From Myxococcales bacterium (lineage in GTDB: Bacteria; Myxococcota_A; Polyangia; Haliangiales; Haliangiaceae): DNA of 64,000 nucleotides. Both the position numbers and the translations under genes were made by a program. Below are positions 9,401-16,542 of this stretch, one piece after another. Positions within the stretch are counted from its first letter, which is position 1. Each line of letters opens with the position of its first letter. Where the stretch lies: positions 434,001 to 498,000 of the forward strand of contig JADJGV010000034.1 of the NCBI GenBank assembly GCA_016707895.1, written 5' to 3'. Under the pieces are notes generated by a model. That model worked only from the letters and a program-made list of their open reading frames with translations, ran no database searches and was not told the origin of the DNA.

Positions 9401-11300
9401 CATCGACGGCACCGCCCCGAACCTCAGCTGGAGCACCACCGGCTTGACCCAGCTCGGCACCGACTACTGGACCGGAAGCGCCACCCCGACCTTGACCGGC
9501 ATGGTCGCGGACGCGAACCTCGCGACCGTGATCGCGACGTGGTCCGGCGGCATGGCGACTGCCACGGTGGCGGGCGGTGCGTGGACGGTCGCGCTGCCGG
9601 CGGCCGCGAGCTTGGGGCTCCCGGGGCTCGACGTGACGATCACCGCCACGGACCTCGCTGGCAACGCGAGCGCGCTCACGCGGCATCTGCGTGCCGACGT
9701 TACGCCACCTGTCGTCGGGTTCGGCACGACGCTGGTGCGCCAGGAGAACAAGGACGCCGTCAACTTCGATCCGAACGTGGATCCGATGTACGGCAAGAAG
9801 AAGTACAACCCGACGCACGCGCACGACGCTGCGTTCACGACCACGCTTGGCCCCGCAACGCCGTGCGATGGCAGCGCCGCCGATCCATCGGTCACCAAGT
9901 ACGCCTACCTCCTCGACCAGGCACCACCGTTCGCACTCGAAACGGGCGGCCTCGACGCGGGCGGCGCCAACGCGCTCAAGTGGCAGCTCGACCCGTCCGA
10001 TGATGGCGTCGGGCTCGCTGCCGTCCGGTGGCGCGTCGTCGACGTCGCCACCGGCACCGTCATCCACAACTGGGCGACCCTCGCGTCGCCGGTCAGCACC
10101 CTCGTGCCGCTCTACCGGGTTGGCGCCAACGCCGCCGCCGGGACCAGCGGCTCCGCCGCGCTCGGCACCGCGCAGGGCCTGCTTCGCTTCGAGGCCGAGG
10201 CGACCGATCGCCTGAACCGCGTCACCACCGCCACGCGTTGCTGGAACCAGCGCTTGCTCGCGGCACCGATCGTCCTGGACCCGAACGACCAGGCCGTGCT
10301 CCCGAGCAACACCGCGGCCGACATCACCGCCAACAAGTGGGGGCTCGCCAGCCTGAGCCTCACCAGCACCGCCACGCCGGCGGCGCCGGTCTCGATGATG
10401 CTGACCACCGTGGCGACCGCGACCCCGGCGGGCGCCGGCCTCTTCGAGTTCCCGATCTACAACCCGACCAACGAGCCGGTCTACGTCTCGGTCGATCTGG
10501 ACCTCCCCGCGCCGATCGCGATGGGATCGCCGCTGACCTCGGCGAAGTGGACGCGCTCCTCCTACGACGGCCGCTGGGTCTACCGCGAGGCGGTGACCAA
10601 CACGACCTGCGGGTCGGTCCTCGCGGATGCCGGACCGCCGGCCATCTACGAGCCGAACTACAGCCTGGCCGGTTGCGAGAACGGGCCGCCCGCTGGGAAC
10701 AACGCCACGCTCTACACCGACACCGACCAGAACGTCCCCGCCGCCGACTTCACTGTTCGCGCCTGGACGACCGACCAGATCACCACGGCCCTGACGGAGC
10801 TGACGCAGTGCGCGGGCTGCAGCACCACGCCGGCCGCCGCTGGGCGAGTGCGGGTCACGATCCTGGTCCCGCCGCGCGGCGCCACCACGACGCTGCCCCC
10901 GGTGAAGGTCGTGCTGATGGCGACGCTGCGCCCGAACACCGCCTACCGCCCGCACGGCATGACCGCCGCGGACACGCCGACCGAGTTCGCGGTCGGCGCG
11001 CAGCGCCTCACCGGCCAGTCGCTCGCGAGCGCGACCCAGTGCGTGCAGTGGAACGCCGCGCCAGGGCCGCTCCCCTCGGGCGGCTTCAAGTGCACCCGGA
11101 CGCGCTACTTCACCAAAGCGCGCTACCTCGATGCGGTGACGATCAGCAACGTCGGTCTGCGGACCGCCTTTCTGGCAACCGGAATCACAGGCTCCGCGAC
11201 CTCTACGGCCTCGCACCTCTTCGGTGCTGACACCAGGCCCTTCTCGCCTCCAGGGACGCTCAGCTGGACCACGAGTGAGCCGGCGCCACCCGCGCTCTAG
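6438..11300 (+). CDS. Giant secreted lipoprotein with carboxypeptidase-regulatory-like and Ig-like modules
   Basis: The 1620-residue product begins with a lipoprotein signal (LALLLLATC, acylated Cys 20). It then carries a carboxypeptidase-regulatory-like module (GYVTYDGGPVAGATVNVH) and an alpha/beta region of about 200 residues. A second copy of the same pair follows from about residue 425 (GGAVSGTAIKAALANAPVTV), with parallel motifs GKYAVALAAYDQLA and DRYGLVLLALSRTA. Several bacterial Ig-like repeats with DNTPPAF and DGTAPNLSW motifs occupy about 720-1110, before a unique C-terminal half. The build is that of a surface adhesin or cell-envelope protein, but no function is known. It heads a probable unit with two small lipoprotein genes. 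Confidence 0.85.
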   Translation: MTKPTHRVASFLALLLLATCSDDPGDGRTGVVAGYVTYDGGPVAGATVNVHQWFQGTETLLAGTGTTDATGHFEVQVGDYFQQLTVTAQGGAAQRLDGTTLTLDPAAELRAPLLDHPLNGRSDVVVSPFTDLAYRLGRARGAAHQDADDVASLRTAVARVNAHLGVDVVAVAPAPTTAATPFDERGKYAVALAAYDQLAVIAARDLGVTGAAVNVRLLHDQLVKDAGSTEARLDGNGAEVLSVGPACPLPSGCTVEGPACFASCSVYVNTLRSRLAAASLAWLGTPANHTGLAASDILTWATTLATNPDPQLFAGEAPEPIDELGPVITWTTPAVGQVFTTGGIMIDVTAADPLGVASLAVAHVVGQTRTPIADTDPAPDHFVGSLPLTPALAEGPLTLEAAAADRDGHPTTVARQVEINQLSGGAVSGTAIKAALANAPVTVRTFTNAAPGATVLASGMTDASGNFTNLAIPEGTQGDLIVEVGGAGSYAEDAQPTTVVSLAATEKLGVVLPGYVDGDTLAGLVVSPATTLAVAYVTYLQGANQGGADLAAKWATATAAIERHLGVSGITTVVPSVPSQVDSLDDADRYGLVLLALSRTAWGASALGGGDAGAFGSAVNAMKVLQVWVRDIGDGCWDGKAGPTALSYGGPTLLTDEATRLQLAQALVAYLGSAQNQTQFAAAADVLPLLDTLATGGGNTAPGSCAGTNHLFDDAGQGFDREGPVVTWGTFPATDPYVRGMVTVTATAVDNLPTLPTLAFTTGQTDIDVAANGVRAVIDTTGMNGPVPLAVRAEDGSMNATTAMHDLIADNLAPAISITAPAMDGQFLRPPVMLGWSVVEANPMATTATLDTMTPVTPGFQVAAEGAHALVVNATDRAGGSASATRTFTIDNTPPAFSSVVAPAGGVVKPPLTITATATDNFMASGSLGTDITVSSTPAPSTTTPGTMGGNRTLAVTYAALPDGPFTVRFNVSDRAGNAAAEHAVTRTIDGTAPNLSWSTTGLTQLGTDYWTGSATPTLTGMVADANLATVIATWSGGMATATVAGGAWTVALPAAASLGLPGLDVTITATDLAGNASALTRHLRADVTPPVVGFGTTLVRQENKDAVNFDPNVDPMYGKKKYNPTHAHDAAFTTTLGPATPCDGSAADPSVTKYAYLLDQAPPFALETGGLDAGGANALKWQLDPSDDGVGLAAVRWRVVDVATGTVIHNWATLASPVSTLVPLYRVGANAAAGTSGSAALGTAQGLLRFEAEATDRLNRVTTATRCWNQRLLAAPIVLDPNDQAVLPSNTAADITANKWGLASLSLTSTATPAAPVSMMLTTVATATPAGAGLFEFPIYNPTNEPVYVSVDLDLPAPIAMGSPLTSAKWTRSSYDGRWVYREAVTNTTCGSVLADAGPPAIYEPNYSLAGCENGPPAGNNATLYTDTDQNVPAADFTVRAWTTDQITTALTELTQCAGCSTTPAAAGRVRVTILVPPRGATTTLPPVKVVLMATLRPNTAYRPHGMTAADTPTEFAVGAQRLTGQSLASATQCVQWNAAPGPLPSGGFKCTRTRYFTKARYLDAVTISNVGLRTAFLATGITGSATSTASHLFGADTRPFSPPGTLSWTTSEPAPPAL

Positions 11301-11323
11301 ACGACTAGACAAGGAACATAGTG

Positions 11324-11728
11324 ATGACGCAAGCCAAGTCCTTCACCTACCTCATCGGCGGCATTGCCGTCGGCATCGCCCTCGTCGTCGCCTGCAGCGA
11401 CGACTCGCCTGGTGACGTGGACGCGGCCGACGCTGCGTGCAACTGCCCCGCCGCGGAGCCACCGCTCGCTGGGAGGATTACCCGCGTGCGCGCCGACAAC
11501 AACCTCAGTCCCGGTGGAACAGGCGGTGCGGCAGTCGGCTGTCCCGCCGGTGCGATTGCCCTCGGCGGCTCCTGCGAGGTTGCGACGACAGACACCAACG
11601 TCGTGCTCTTGAGCAGCCGGTTCACGCCCGGATCGCCCGAAGGCTACCGCTGCGACTGGTCGACCGTGAACGCGACCATGGCCCGCACCGGCACTGCCGA
11701 GGTCGTCTGCCTCACGCCTGCCCCATGA
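11324..11728 (+). CDS. Small lipoprotein of unknown function
   Basis: The product of 134 residues starts with a lipoprotein signal (YLIGGIAVGIALVVAC, Cys 24). It is Asp/Ala/Cys-rich just after the anchor (DDSPGDVDAADAACNCP). AAGGA at 11311-11315 sits 8 nt from ATG 11324, favouring it over GTG 11321. The remainder includes VGCPAGAIALGGSCEV, which looks like a disulfide-stabilised secreted segment. It follows the giant lipoprotein gene closely and overlaps the next gene by ATGA. I do not recognise a family. Confidence 0.75.
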   Translation: MTQAKSFTYLIGGIAVGIALVVACSDDSPGDVDAADAACNCPAAEPPLAGRITRVRADNNLSPGGTGGAAVGCPAGAIALGGSCEVATTDTNVVLLSSRFTPGSPEGYRCDWSTVNATMARTGTAEVVCLTPAP

Positions 11729-12243
11729 GGTGGACCCTGGTCGCATGCGTCGTCGCCGTTCTTGCGGCGTGCAAAGACGAGGGCCCGCCGAAGCCGCGCT
11801 GGGTCCACAAACCCACCGAGATCGATCGCAGCACGTGGGGCCGCGACTGCGGCGGTGGCGAGGTCCCGGCCGTGTACAAGCGAGGCGGAAGTTCCGACTT
11901 GTGGAGTGTCAGCGGGCCGACGGGGTCGCGGCTCTCGGTGCTCTGCGCGCTCCACTGGAATGAGGCCGGCACCGCGATCGAATCGATATCGGTCTCCGCC
12001 GGCCAACGAAGCACGCTCGACCCGATCCTGACCGAGCCGGCGTTTCGCCGCGCACTTCCGGTGGTCATGCGCGAGCTCCCGGAAGAAGTGCAGGCTGCGG
12101 TGCGCCGGCTCGTGGACAACCCCGAGCAGGGCGTCCTGCGGACTCGCGTCCGCGGCTTCACGGTCCGCCGAGGGCTGCTCATGAACTCGACCGACGCCGA
12201 GTTGCAGCTCGACGTGCTCTGGGATCCCGAGCGCATTCAATAG
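11725..12243 (+). CDS. Small lipoprotein of unknown function
   Basis: The product is 172 residues. It has a lipoprotein signal (LVACVVAVLAAC, Cys 16) and a soluble domain rich in charged residues, with three further cysteines (one of them in GRDCGGG). ATG 11725 overlaps the upstream stop (ATGA), so translation is probably coupled to the preceding lipoprotein gene. I recognise no family. The last region (GFTVRRGLLMNSTDAELQLDV) suggests a beta-rich C-terminus. It probably sits in the outer or inner membrane leaflet facing the periplasm. Confidence 0.75.
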   Translation: MRWTLVACVVAVLAACKDEGPPKPRWVHKPTEIDRSTWGRDCGGGEVPAVYKRGGSSDLWSVSGPTGSRLSVLCALHWNEAGTAIESISVSAGQRSTLDPILTEPAFRRALPVVMRELPEEVQAAVRRLVDNPEQGVLRTRVRGFTVRRGLLMNSTDAELQLDVLWDPERIQ

Positions 12244-12313
12244 GTTGGAAGAATCCTCGAAGCGACGCGCAACCCGCGCCAGGTGAGGTCGATAGCAGCG
12301 CCACAGGACAGGG

Positions 12314-12330
12314 CGGCTCACGTTGAGCCG
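12314..12330. terminator. Hairpin between lipoprotein unit and orphan gene
   Basis: CGGCTCA and TGAGCCG form a perfect 7-bp stem with a CGT loop, 70 nt after the lipoprotein stop. There is no U tract, so it may be a weak terminator or an operator. It also argues that the following gene starts downstream of it, at GTG 12356. Confidence 0.4.
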
Positions 12331-12355
12331 AGCGTCCTCGGAAAGGCGCAACGTC

Positions 12356-14140
12356 GTGTCGCTCTTCACCCCCCTTGTAGATGCATCCCGCGGTTCGCCC
12401 GGTGCGCAGGCTCCCGCCCCGCAGACCACCCGCGCAGGCGCGGGCCCGACCACGCGCTCGCTGCCCCCGCCCGCCACTGCGCAATCGACCCTGCAAGGGC
12501 TGCCCGTGGCCCAGCGCCCGGGCGACACGACGCACGACCAGCAGCAGCTCAAGGAGTCCGCGGCACGCCTCCAGCGGCTGGCGCGCGATGTCCAGGCCGG
12601 TCGGCCGATCGCAGGCGACCTGGTGCTCCTGGCATCCTCGACCTGCGAGGTCGCTGCCGGCGCGGCCTACCACCTGGCCATGGCGCAGGCGCAGGCCGAG
12701 ACCGAGGCGGCCCGTCGCGATGGCGACGCAGACAGTCCAAACCCGTTCGTCGCCGGTCGCGCGCGACGTGAGCAGGAGGCGGAGGCGCAGCGGGCCCAGG
12801 CGACCGCATGGCGCGACGCTGACGTGGAGAAGCACCTCGATGCGATCGCGACCGCCGCGATGGCGATCATGCGCAGCGTCGGCCACGACGGGACGCGCAT
12901 CGCCAACGCGCTAAAGCTGCTCGCCATGGCGGCGGCGCCACTGGGATGGGAGCTTCCGCACTCCGTGGAGGATGGCACCGCGAGGGAGCGCGCCCACGAG
13001 CCATGCGACACGGACGCCGCGACCGGCGCCGACGCGGTCCGCGACAACCCGACACAGTGCTACATGTCCGAGAGCGACCGCGCCGGCGTTGCGCGGCAAA
13101 TGAACGACGCGCTGAAGCAGCTCCGCGCGCACTTCACCGCCGCGATCCAGCGCCACACCAAGAAGCTGCAGGCGGCGATCGATCGCGACCAGAAGATGGC
13201 GGAGCAGGTCGCCAACATGGTGCTGGACGCGCTGATCACCGCGGCCACCGCCGGCCTGGGTAAGGGCGCCAGCAAGGCGGCGGCCACCGCCGGCGCAACC
13301 GCCGCGGAGCAGCACGCGCCGGCGGCCATCGGCAACACCAAGAAGCTGGCCGACTACTCGAGCGAGTTCGGCAAGGCGTCCAAGGGGATGAAGGATCTCC
13401 GCGGACTGCACGGCGCCGCGGCGTCGGTGCCGGGCGAGCTGGCGACGCTGGCGCGCAAGGTGGCCACCGACGCGGTCAAGTCCACCATCAAGAACAGCCG
13501 GACCATCGCGGCATCCGACGACAAGATGGACCCGCGGTACAAGCAGGTCGGGTTCGCTGAGGGGCTGGAGGCGGCGACCGGTGAGAGCCTCGAGGGCCTC
13601 GCGCACGACCTCGAGCGGCTCGACGACGCCACGCTCGATGAGCTGACCATCGCGCTGCGGGAGATCACGCCCGCCGACCTCGACAAGCAGCTCGCCCCCA
13701 TCATGGCAGCGTTCGCATCGCAGGTGCAGCCGATCGGCGACACCCGCTACAGCCCGGACCTGATCACGGTTCGTCGCCACACCAAGAAGGCGGCGCGGAT
13801 CAAGCTGCCGACCGGCAAGACCGCGTACGCGCTCGTGACCTACTCCGACGACGTGCTGCCCGAGGATACGCAGGCGCAGCGGCTGCTCGGCGCCACGCTG
13901 CGCGACGCCGGCCGCCGCCTCGACGGCGGCGACGTGATGGACGGCGTGACCAGCAAGGCGGACTACGCCAACGCGCTGCAGCCCAACATCGAGGTCGAGT
14001 TCATCCGCTGGATCACGAACCCGAAGGGCACCAACATCGACTTCCAGGGCATGGTCGACGGTGAGGCGGTCGACGTGCCGCTGAGCAAGCTCAAGGATCG
14101 CCCGTTCGTCGACCCCGACGGGAACCTGCTGGACGGCTGA
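12356..14140 (+). CDS. Orphan 594-residue protein upstream of the type I RM operon
   Basis: I do not recognise this protein. The first ~90 residues are Pro/Ala-rich and disordered-looking (APAPQTTRAGAGPTTRSLPP). The middle is alpha-helical and charged (about 90-290), followed by a small-residue-rich segment (ALITAATAGLGKGASKAAAT) that could insert in a membrane. A folded C-terminal domain ends with IEVEFIRWITNPKGTNIDFQ. GTG 12356 has GGAAAGG at 12340-12346 as ribosome site; an alternative TTG at 12323 lies inside a hairpin. The layout recalls cargo or toxin-like proteins of contractile injection systems, but that is a weak impression. It lies 99 nt before hsdM on the same strand and might be an accessory or independent gene. 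Confidence 0.75.
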   Translation: MSLFTPLVDASRGSPGAQAPAPQTTRAGAGPTTRSLPPPATAQSTLQGLPVAQRPGDTTHDQQQLKESAARLQRLARDVQAGRPIAGDLVLLASSTCEVAAGAAYHLAMAQAQAETEAARRDGDADSPNPFVAGRARREQEAEAQRAQATAWRDADVEKHLDAIATAAMAIMRSVGHDGTRIANALKLLAMAAAPLGWELPHSVEDGTARERAHEPCDTDAATGADAVRDNPTQCYMSESDRAGVARQMNDALKQLRAHFTAAIQRHTKKLQAAIDRDQKMAEQVANMVLDALITAATAGLGKGASKAAATAGATAAEQHAPAAIGNTKKLADYSSEFGKASKGMKDLRGLHGAAASVPGELATLARKVATDAVKSTIKNSRTIAASDDKMDPRYKQVGFAEGLEAATGESLEGLAHDLERLDDATLDELTIALREITPADLDKQLAPIMAAFASQVQPIGDTRYSPDLITVRRHTKKAARIKLPTGKTAYALVTYSDDVLPEDTQAQRLLGATLRDAGRRLDGGDVMDGVTSKADYANALQPNIEVEFIRWITNPKGTNIDFQGMVDGEAVDVPLSKLKDRPFVDPDGNLLDG

Positions 14141-14239
14141 CGCCTGGTCCCCTTGTCGACCCGCACGGCGTCGGGCACTCTCGCGGCGCGCGATCCGGGG
14201 CCGCGCGACGGCCTCGGCGACGACGACGAGGATGTGCTG

Positions 14240-16363
14240 ATGTCCAAGACCAACGGTGCTGCAGGCCTGGCGGGCGAAACCGCTGCCAAGCGCTTCGCGA
14301 GCTTCCGCGAGATCGCCGATTTTCTGTGGCAGAACGCCGAGCGGCTGCGCGGCGCGTACAAGCCGAACGAGTACGACAAGGTCATCCTGCCGCTGCTGGT
14401 GGCCCGGCGGCTCGACTGCGTGCTGGCGCCCACCAAGGACAAGGTGCTGGCCCGCCTCGAGGCGCTGAAGGCCAAGGGCATGAAGGCGACCGACCCTGCG
14501 GTCGACGTGGCGCTGTGCAAGGTGACGACGGTCCCTTTCTACAACACGTCGAAGTTCGACTTCGGCCGGCTGAAGGGCGACACGACCCACATCGCGCCGA
14601 ACCTGCGCGCGTACCTCAAGGCGTTCTCCGCGAACGCCCGCGACATCCTCGAGCAGTTCAAGTTCGAGGAGCAGATCACGCGGCTCGACGAGGCCAACCT
14701 GCTGTACCAGGTCATCGACCTGTTCGCCGAGGTCGACCTGCACCCCGACGTGGTGCCAAACCACGTGATGGGCAGCGTGTTCGAGGAGCTGATCCGGCGC
14801 TTCAACGAGAAGAAGAACGAGGAGGCCGGCGACCACTACACGCCGCGCGAGATCATCCGGCTGATGGTCGACCTGTTGTTCGTGGAGGACGACCAGGCGC
14901 TGCGCCGCGCCGGCATCGTGCGCTCGCTGTTCGACCCGGCCTGCGGCACCGGCGGCATGCTGAGCGTGGCCGAGGAGTACCTGCGCGAGCTCAACCCCGA
15001 CGCCAGGCTCGAGGTCTTCGGCCAGGAGCTGAACCCGGAGTCCTACGCGATCTGCAAGAGCGACATGATCATCAAGGGGCAGAACCCCGCGAACATCGTG
15101 CGCGGCAACTCGTTCGACCAGGACGGCCACGCCGGCCAGCGCTTCGACTACATGCTGTCCAACCCGCCGTTCGGCGTGGACTGGAAGAACGTGCAGAAGG
15201 CGGTCGAGGACGAGCACACGACGCTGGGGTACGCGGGCCGGTTCGGCCCCGGCACGCCGCGTATCAACGACGGTGCGCTGCTGTTCCTGCTGCACATGAT
15301 CGCCAAGATGAAGCCGGTCGACGCCAAGACCGGCGAGGGCGGCTGCCGGATCGGCATCGTGTTCAACGGCTCGCCGCTGTTCACCGGCGACGCCGGCAGC
15401 GGCGAGAGCGAGATCCGCCGCTGGATCCTGGAGAACGACTGGCTCGAGGCGATCGTCGCGCTGCCCGACCAGCTCTTCTACAACACCGGCATCGCCACCT
15501 ACGTCTGGGTGCTGACCAACAAGAAGCCCAAGCGTCGGCGCGGCAAGGTGCAGCTGATCAACGCGGTCGACCTGTACCAGAAGATGAAGAAGTCGCTCGG
15601 CAACAAGCGCAACGAGCTGTCGCCCGAGCACATCGCGACCATCGCCACGACCTTCGGCGACTTCCGCGAGAGCGGCATCAGCAAGATCTTCGCGAACGAG
15701 GACTTCGGCTACCGCCGCATCACGGTCGAGCGCCCGCTGCGCCTGTCGTTCCAGGCCTCGCCCGAGCGCCTGGCCCGGCTGCGCGACGAGAAGGCCTTCG
15801 CCGCGCTGGCCAGCTCGAAGAAGAAGGGCGCGGCGGGTGAGACCGAGGCTGCCGCGGGCGCCGAGCTGCAACAGGCCATCCTCGCCGCGCTGAAGCGGCT
15901 CGACGCGAAGAAGCTCTACAAGCAGCGCGACCACTTCGAGCAGGAGGTCGCGGGCGCGCTCGGCCGTGCCGGCGTCAGCGTGCCGGCGCCGGTGAAGAAG
16001 GCGATCCTGGCGGCGCTGGGCGAGCGCGACGAGACCGCCGACATCTGCACCGACAGCAAGGGCAACCCCGAGCCCGACGCTGACCTGCGCGACACCGAGA
16101 ACGTGCCGCTGACCGAGGACATCGCGGTCTACTTCGAGCGCGAGGTGAAGCCCCACGTGCCCGACGCCTGGGTCGCCGGCGTCGAGTTCCGCGGTGGCAA
16201 GGCCGTCATCGTCGACGAGGCCAAGGTGAAGGTCGGCTACGAGATCCCGGTCTCGCGCCACTTCTACCAGTACAAGCCGCTCCGCCCGCTCGCCGTGATC
16301 GAAGGCGAGATCCGTGCCCTCGAACAGGAGATCCAGGGCCTGCTCGGCGAGGTGCTGGCATGA
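14240..16363 (+). CDS. hsdM: Type I restriction-modification DNA methyltransferase subunit
   Basis: HsdM transfers a methyl group from SAM to adenine in the site chosen by HsdS. The 707-residue product has the N-terminal helical domain (from FREIADFLWQNAERLRGAYK) and the SAM-binding motif DPACGTGG at about residue 232. The catalytic motif IV NPPF of N6-adenine methylases is at about residue 308 (SNPPFGVDWK). A helical C-terminal extension contains a charged coiled-coil that ends EIQGLLGEVLA. I chose ATG 14240, with GAGGA 7 nt upstream; an in-frame start at 14153 adds a non-conserved extension. Its stop overlaps the next ATG. It is the first gene of an hsdM-orf60-hsdS-rhuM-hsdR operon. Confidence 0.95.
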   Translation: MSKTNGAAGLAGETAAKRFASFREIADFLWQNAERLRGAYKPNEYDKVILPLLVARRLDCVLAPTKDKVLARLEALKAKGMKATDPAVDVALCKVTTVPFYNTSKFDFGRLKGDTTHIAPNLRAYLKAFSANARDILEQFKFEEQITRLDEANLLYQVIDLFAEVDLHPDVVPNHVMGSVFEELIRRFNEKKNEEAGDHYTPREIIRLMVDLLFVEDDQALRRAGIVRSLFDPACGTGGMLSVAEEYLRELNPDARLEVFGQELNPESYAICKSDMIIKGQNPANIVRGNSFDQDGHAGQRFDYMLSNPPFGVDWKNVQKAVEDEHTTLGYAGRFGPGTPRINDGALLFLLHMIAKMKPVDAKTGEGGCRIGIVFNGSPLFTGDAGSGESEIRRWILENDWLEAIVALPDQLFYNTGIATYVWVLTNKKPKRRRGKVQLINAVDLYQKMKKSLGNKRNELSPEHIATIATTFGDFRESGISKIFANEDFGYRRITVERPLRLSFQASPERLARLRDEKAFAALASSKKKGAAGETEAAAGAELQQAILAALKRLDAKKLYKQRDHFEQEVAGALGRAGVSVPAPVKKAILAALGERDETADICTDSKGNPEPDADLRDTENVPLTEDIAVYFEREVKPHVPDAWVAGVEFRGGKAVIVDEAKVKVGYEIPVSRHFYQYKPLRPLAVIEGEIRALEQEIQGLLGEVLA

Positions 16364-16542
16364 GCGCCGCCAGTTCTAACTATGGCGAATTCGCCACAAT
16401 ATCGGCCGAGGCTGGGCCCGCTCGCGTACGGCCCACGAGGCGCGAGCTCAAATCCCTCGAATTCGAGGGAATTGGATCGTGGGCGAGCTTGCAGGCATGG
16501 CAACGCGAGGCGCAGCGCGTGCTCGGCGAGGCGATGTCATGA
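16360..16542 (+). CDS. 60-codon ORF inserted between hsdM and hsdS
   Basis: This small frame begins in an ATGA overlap with the hsdM stop and ends in an ATGA overlap with the hsdS start, so it fits exactly between them. The peptide (begins MSAASSNYGEF, ends EAQRVLGEAMS) has no family I recognise. Its last 36 nt match the last 36 nt of hsdM at 28 positions, and the encoded tails EIQGLLGEVLA and EAQRVLGEAMS are clearly alike. It also spans two EcoRI-centred palindromes. It may be a real small protein, or a relic of an insertion that rebuilt the hsdM end while keeping coupling to hsdS. Confidence 0.55.
   Translation: MSAASSNYGEFATISAEAGPARVRPTRRELKSLEFEGIGSWASLQAWQREAQRVLGEAMS
16383..16396. repeat. 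14-bp perfect palindrome TGGCGAATTCGCCA
   Basis: This perfect palindrome is centred on GAATTC and lies 20 nt after the hsdM stop. It has a partner palindrome with the same centre 72 bp downstream. The local sequence is less GC-rich than the flanking genes. Confidence 0.7.
16453..16470. repeat. 18-bp perfect palindrome TCCCTCGAATTCGAGGGA
   Basis: This palindrome is also centred on GAATTC and its first five arm bases differ from those of the upstream one. Either can fold as an RNA hairpin in the hsdM-hsdS junction or serve as a dyad for a DNA-binding protein. Confidence 0.7.
16507..16542 (+). repeat. Imperfect copy of the hsdM 3' end
   Basis: The 36 nt here align without gaps to 16328-16363, the end of hsdM, with 28 identities, including the TGA in the ATGA overlap. 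The offset between copies is 179 bp. Confidence 0.6.

Noticed and set aside
14153..14239. Start of hsdM at 14153
   Set aside because: It adds 29 non-conserved residues; ATG 14240 has a Shine-Dalgarno-like GAGGA.
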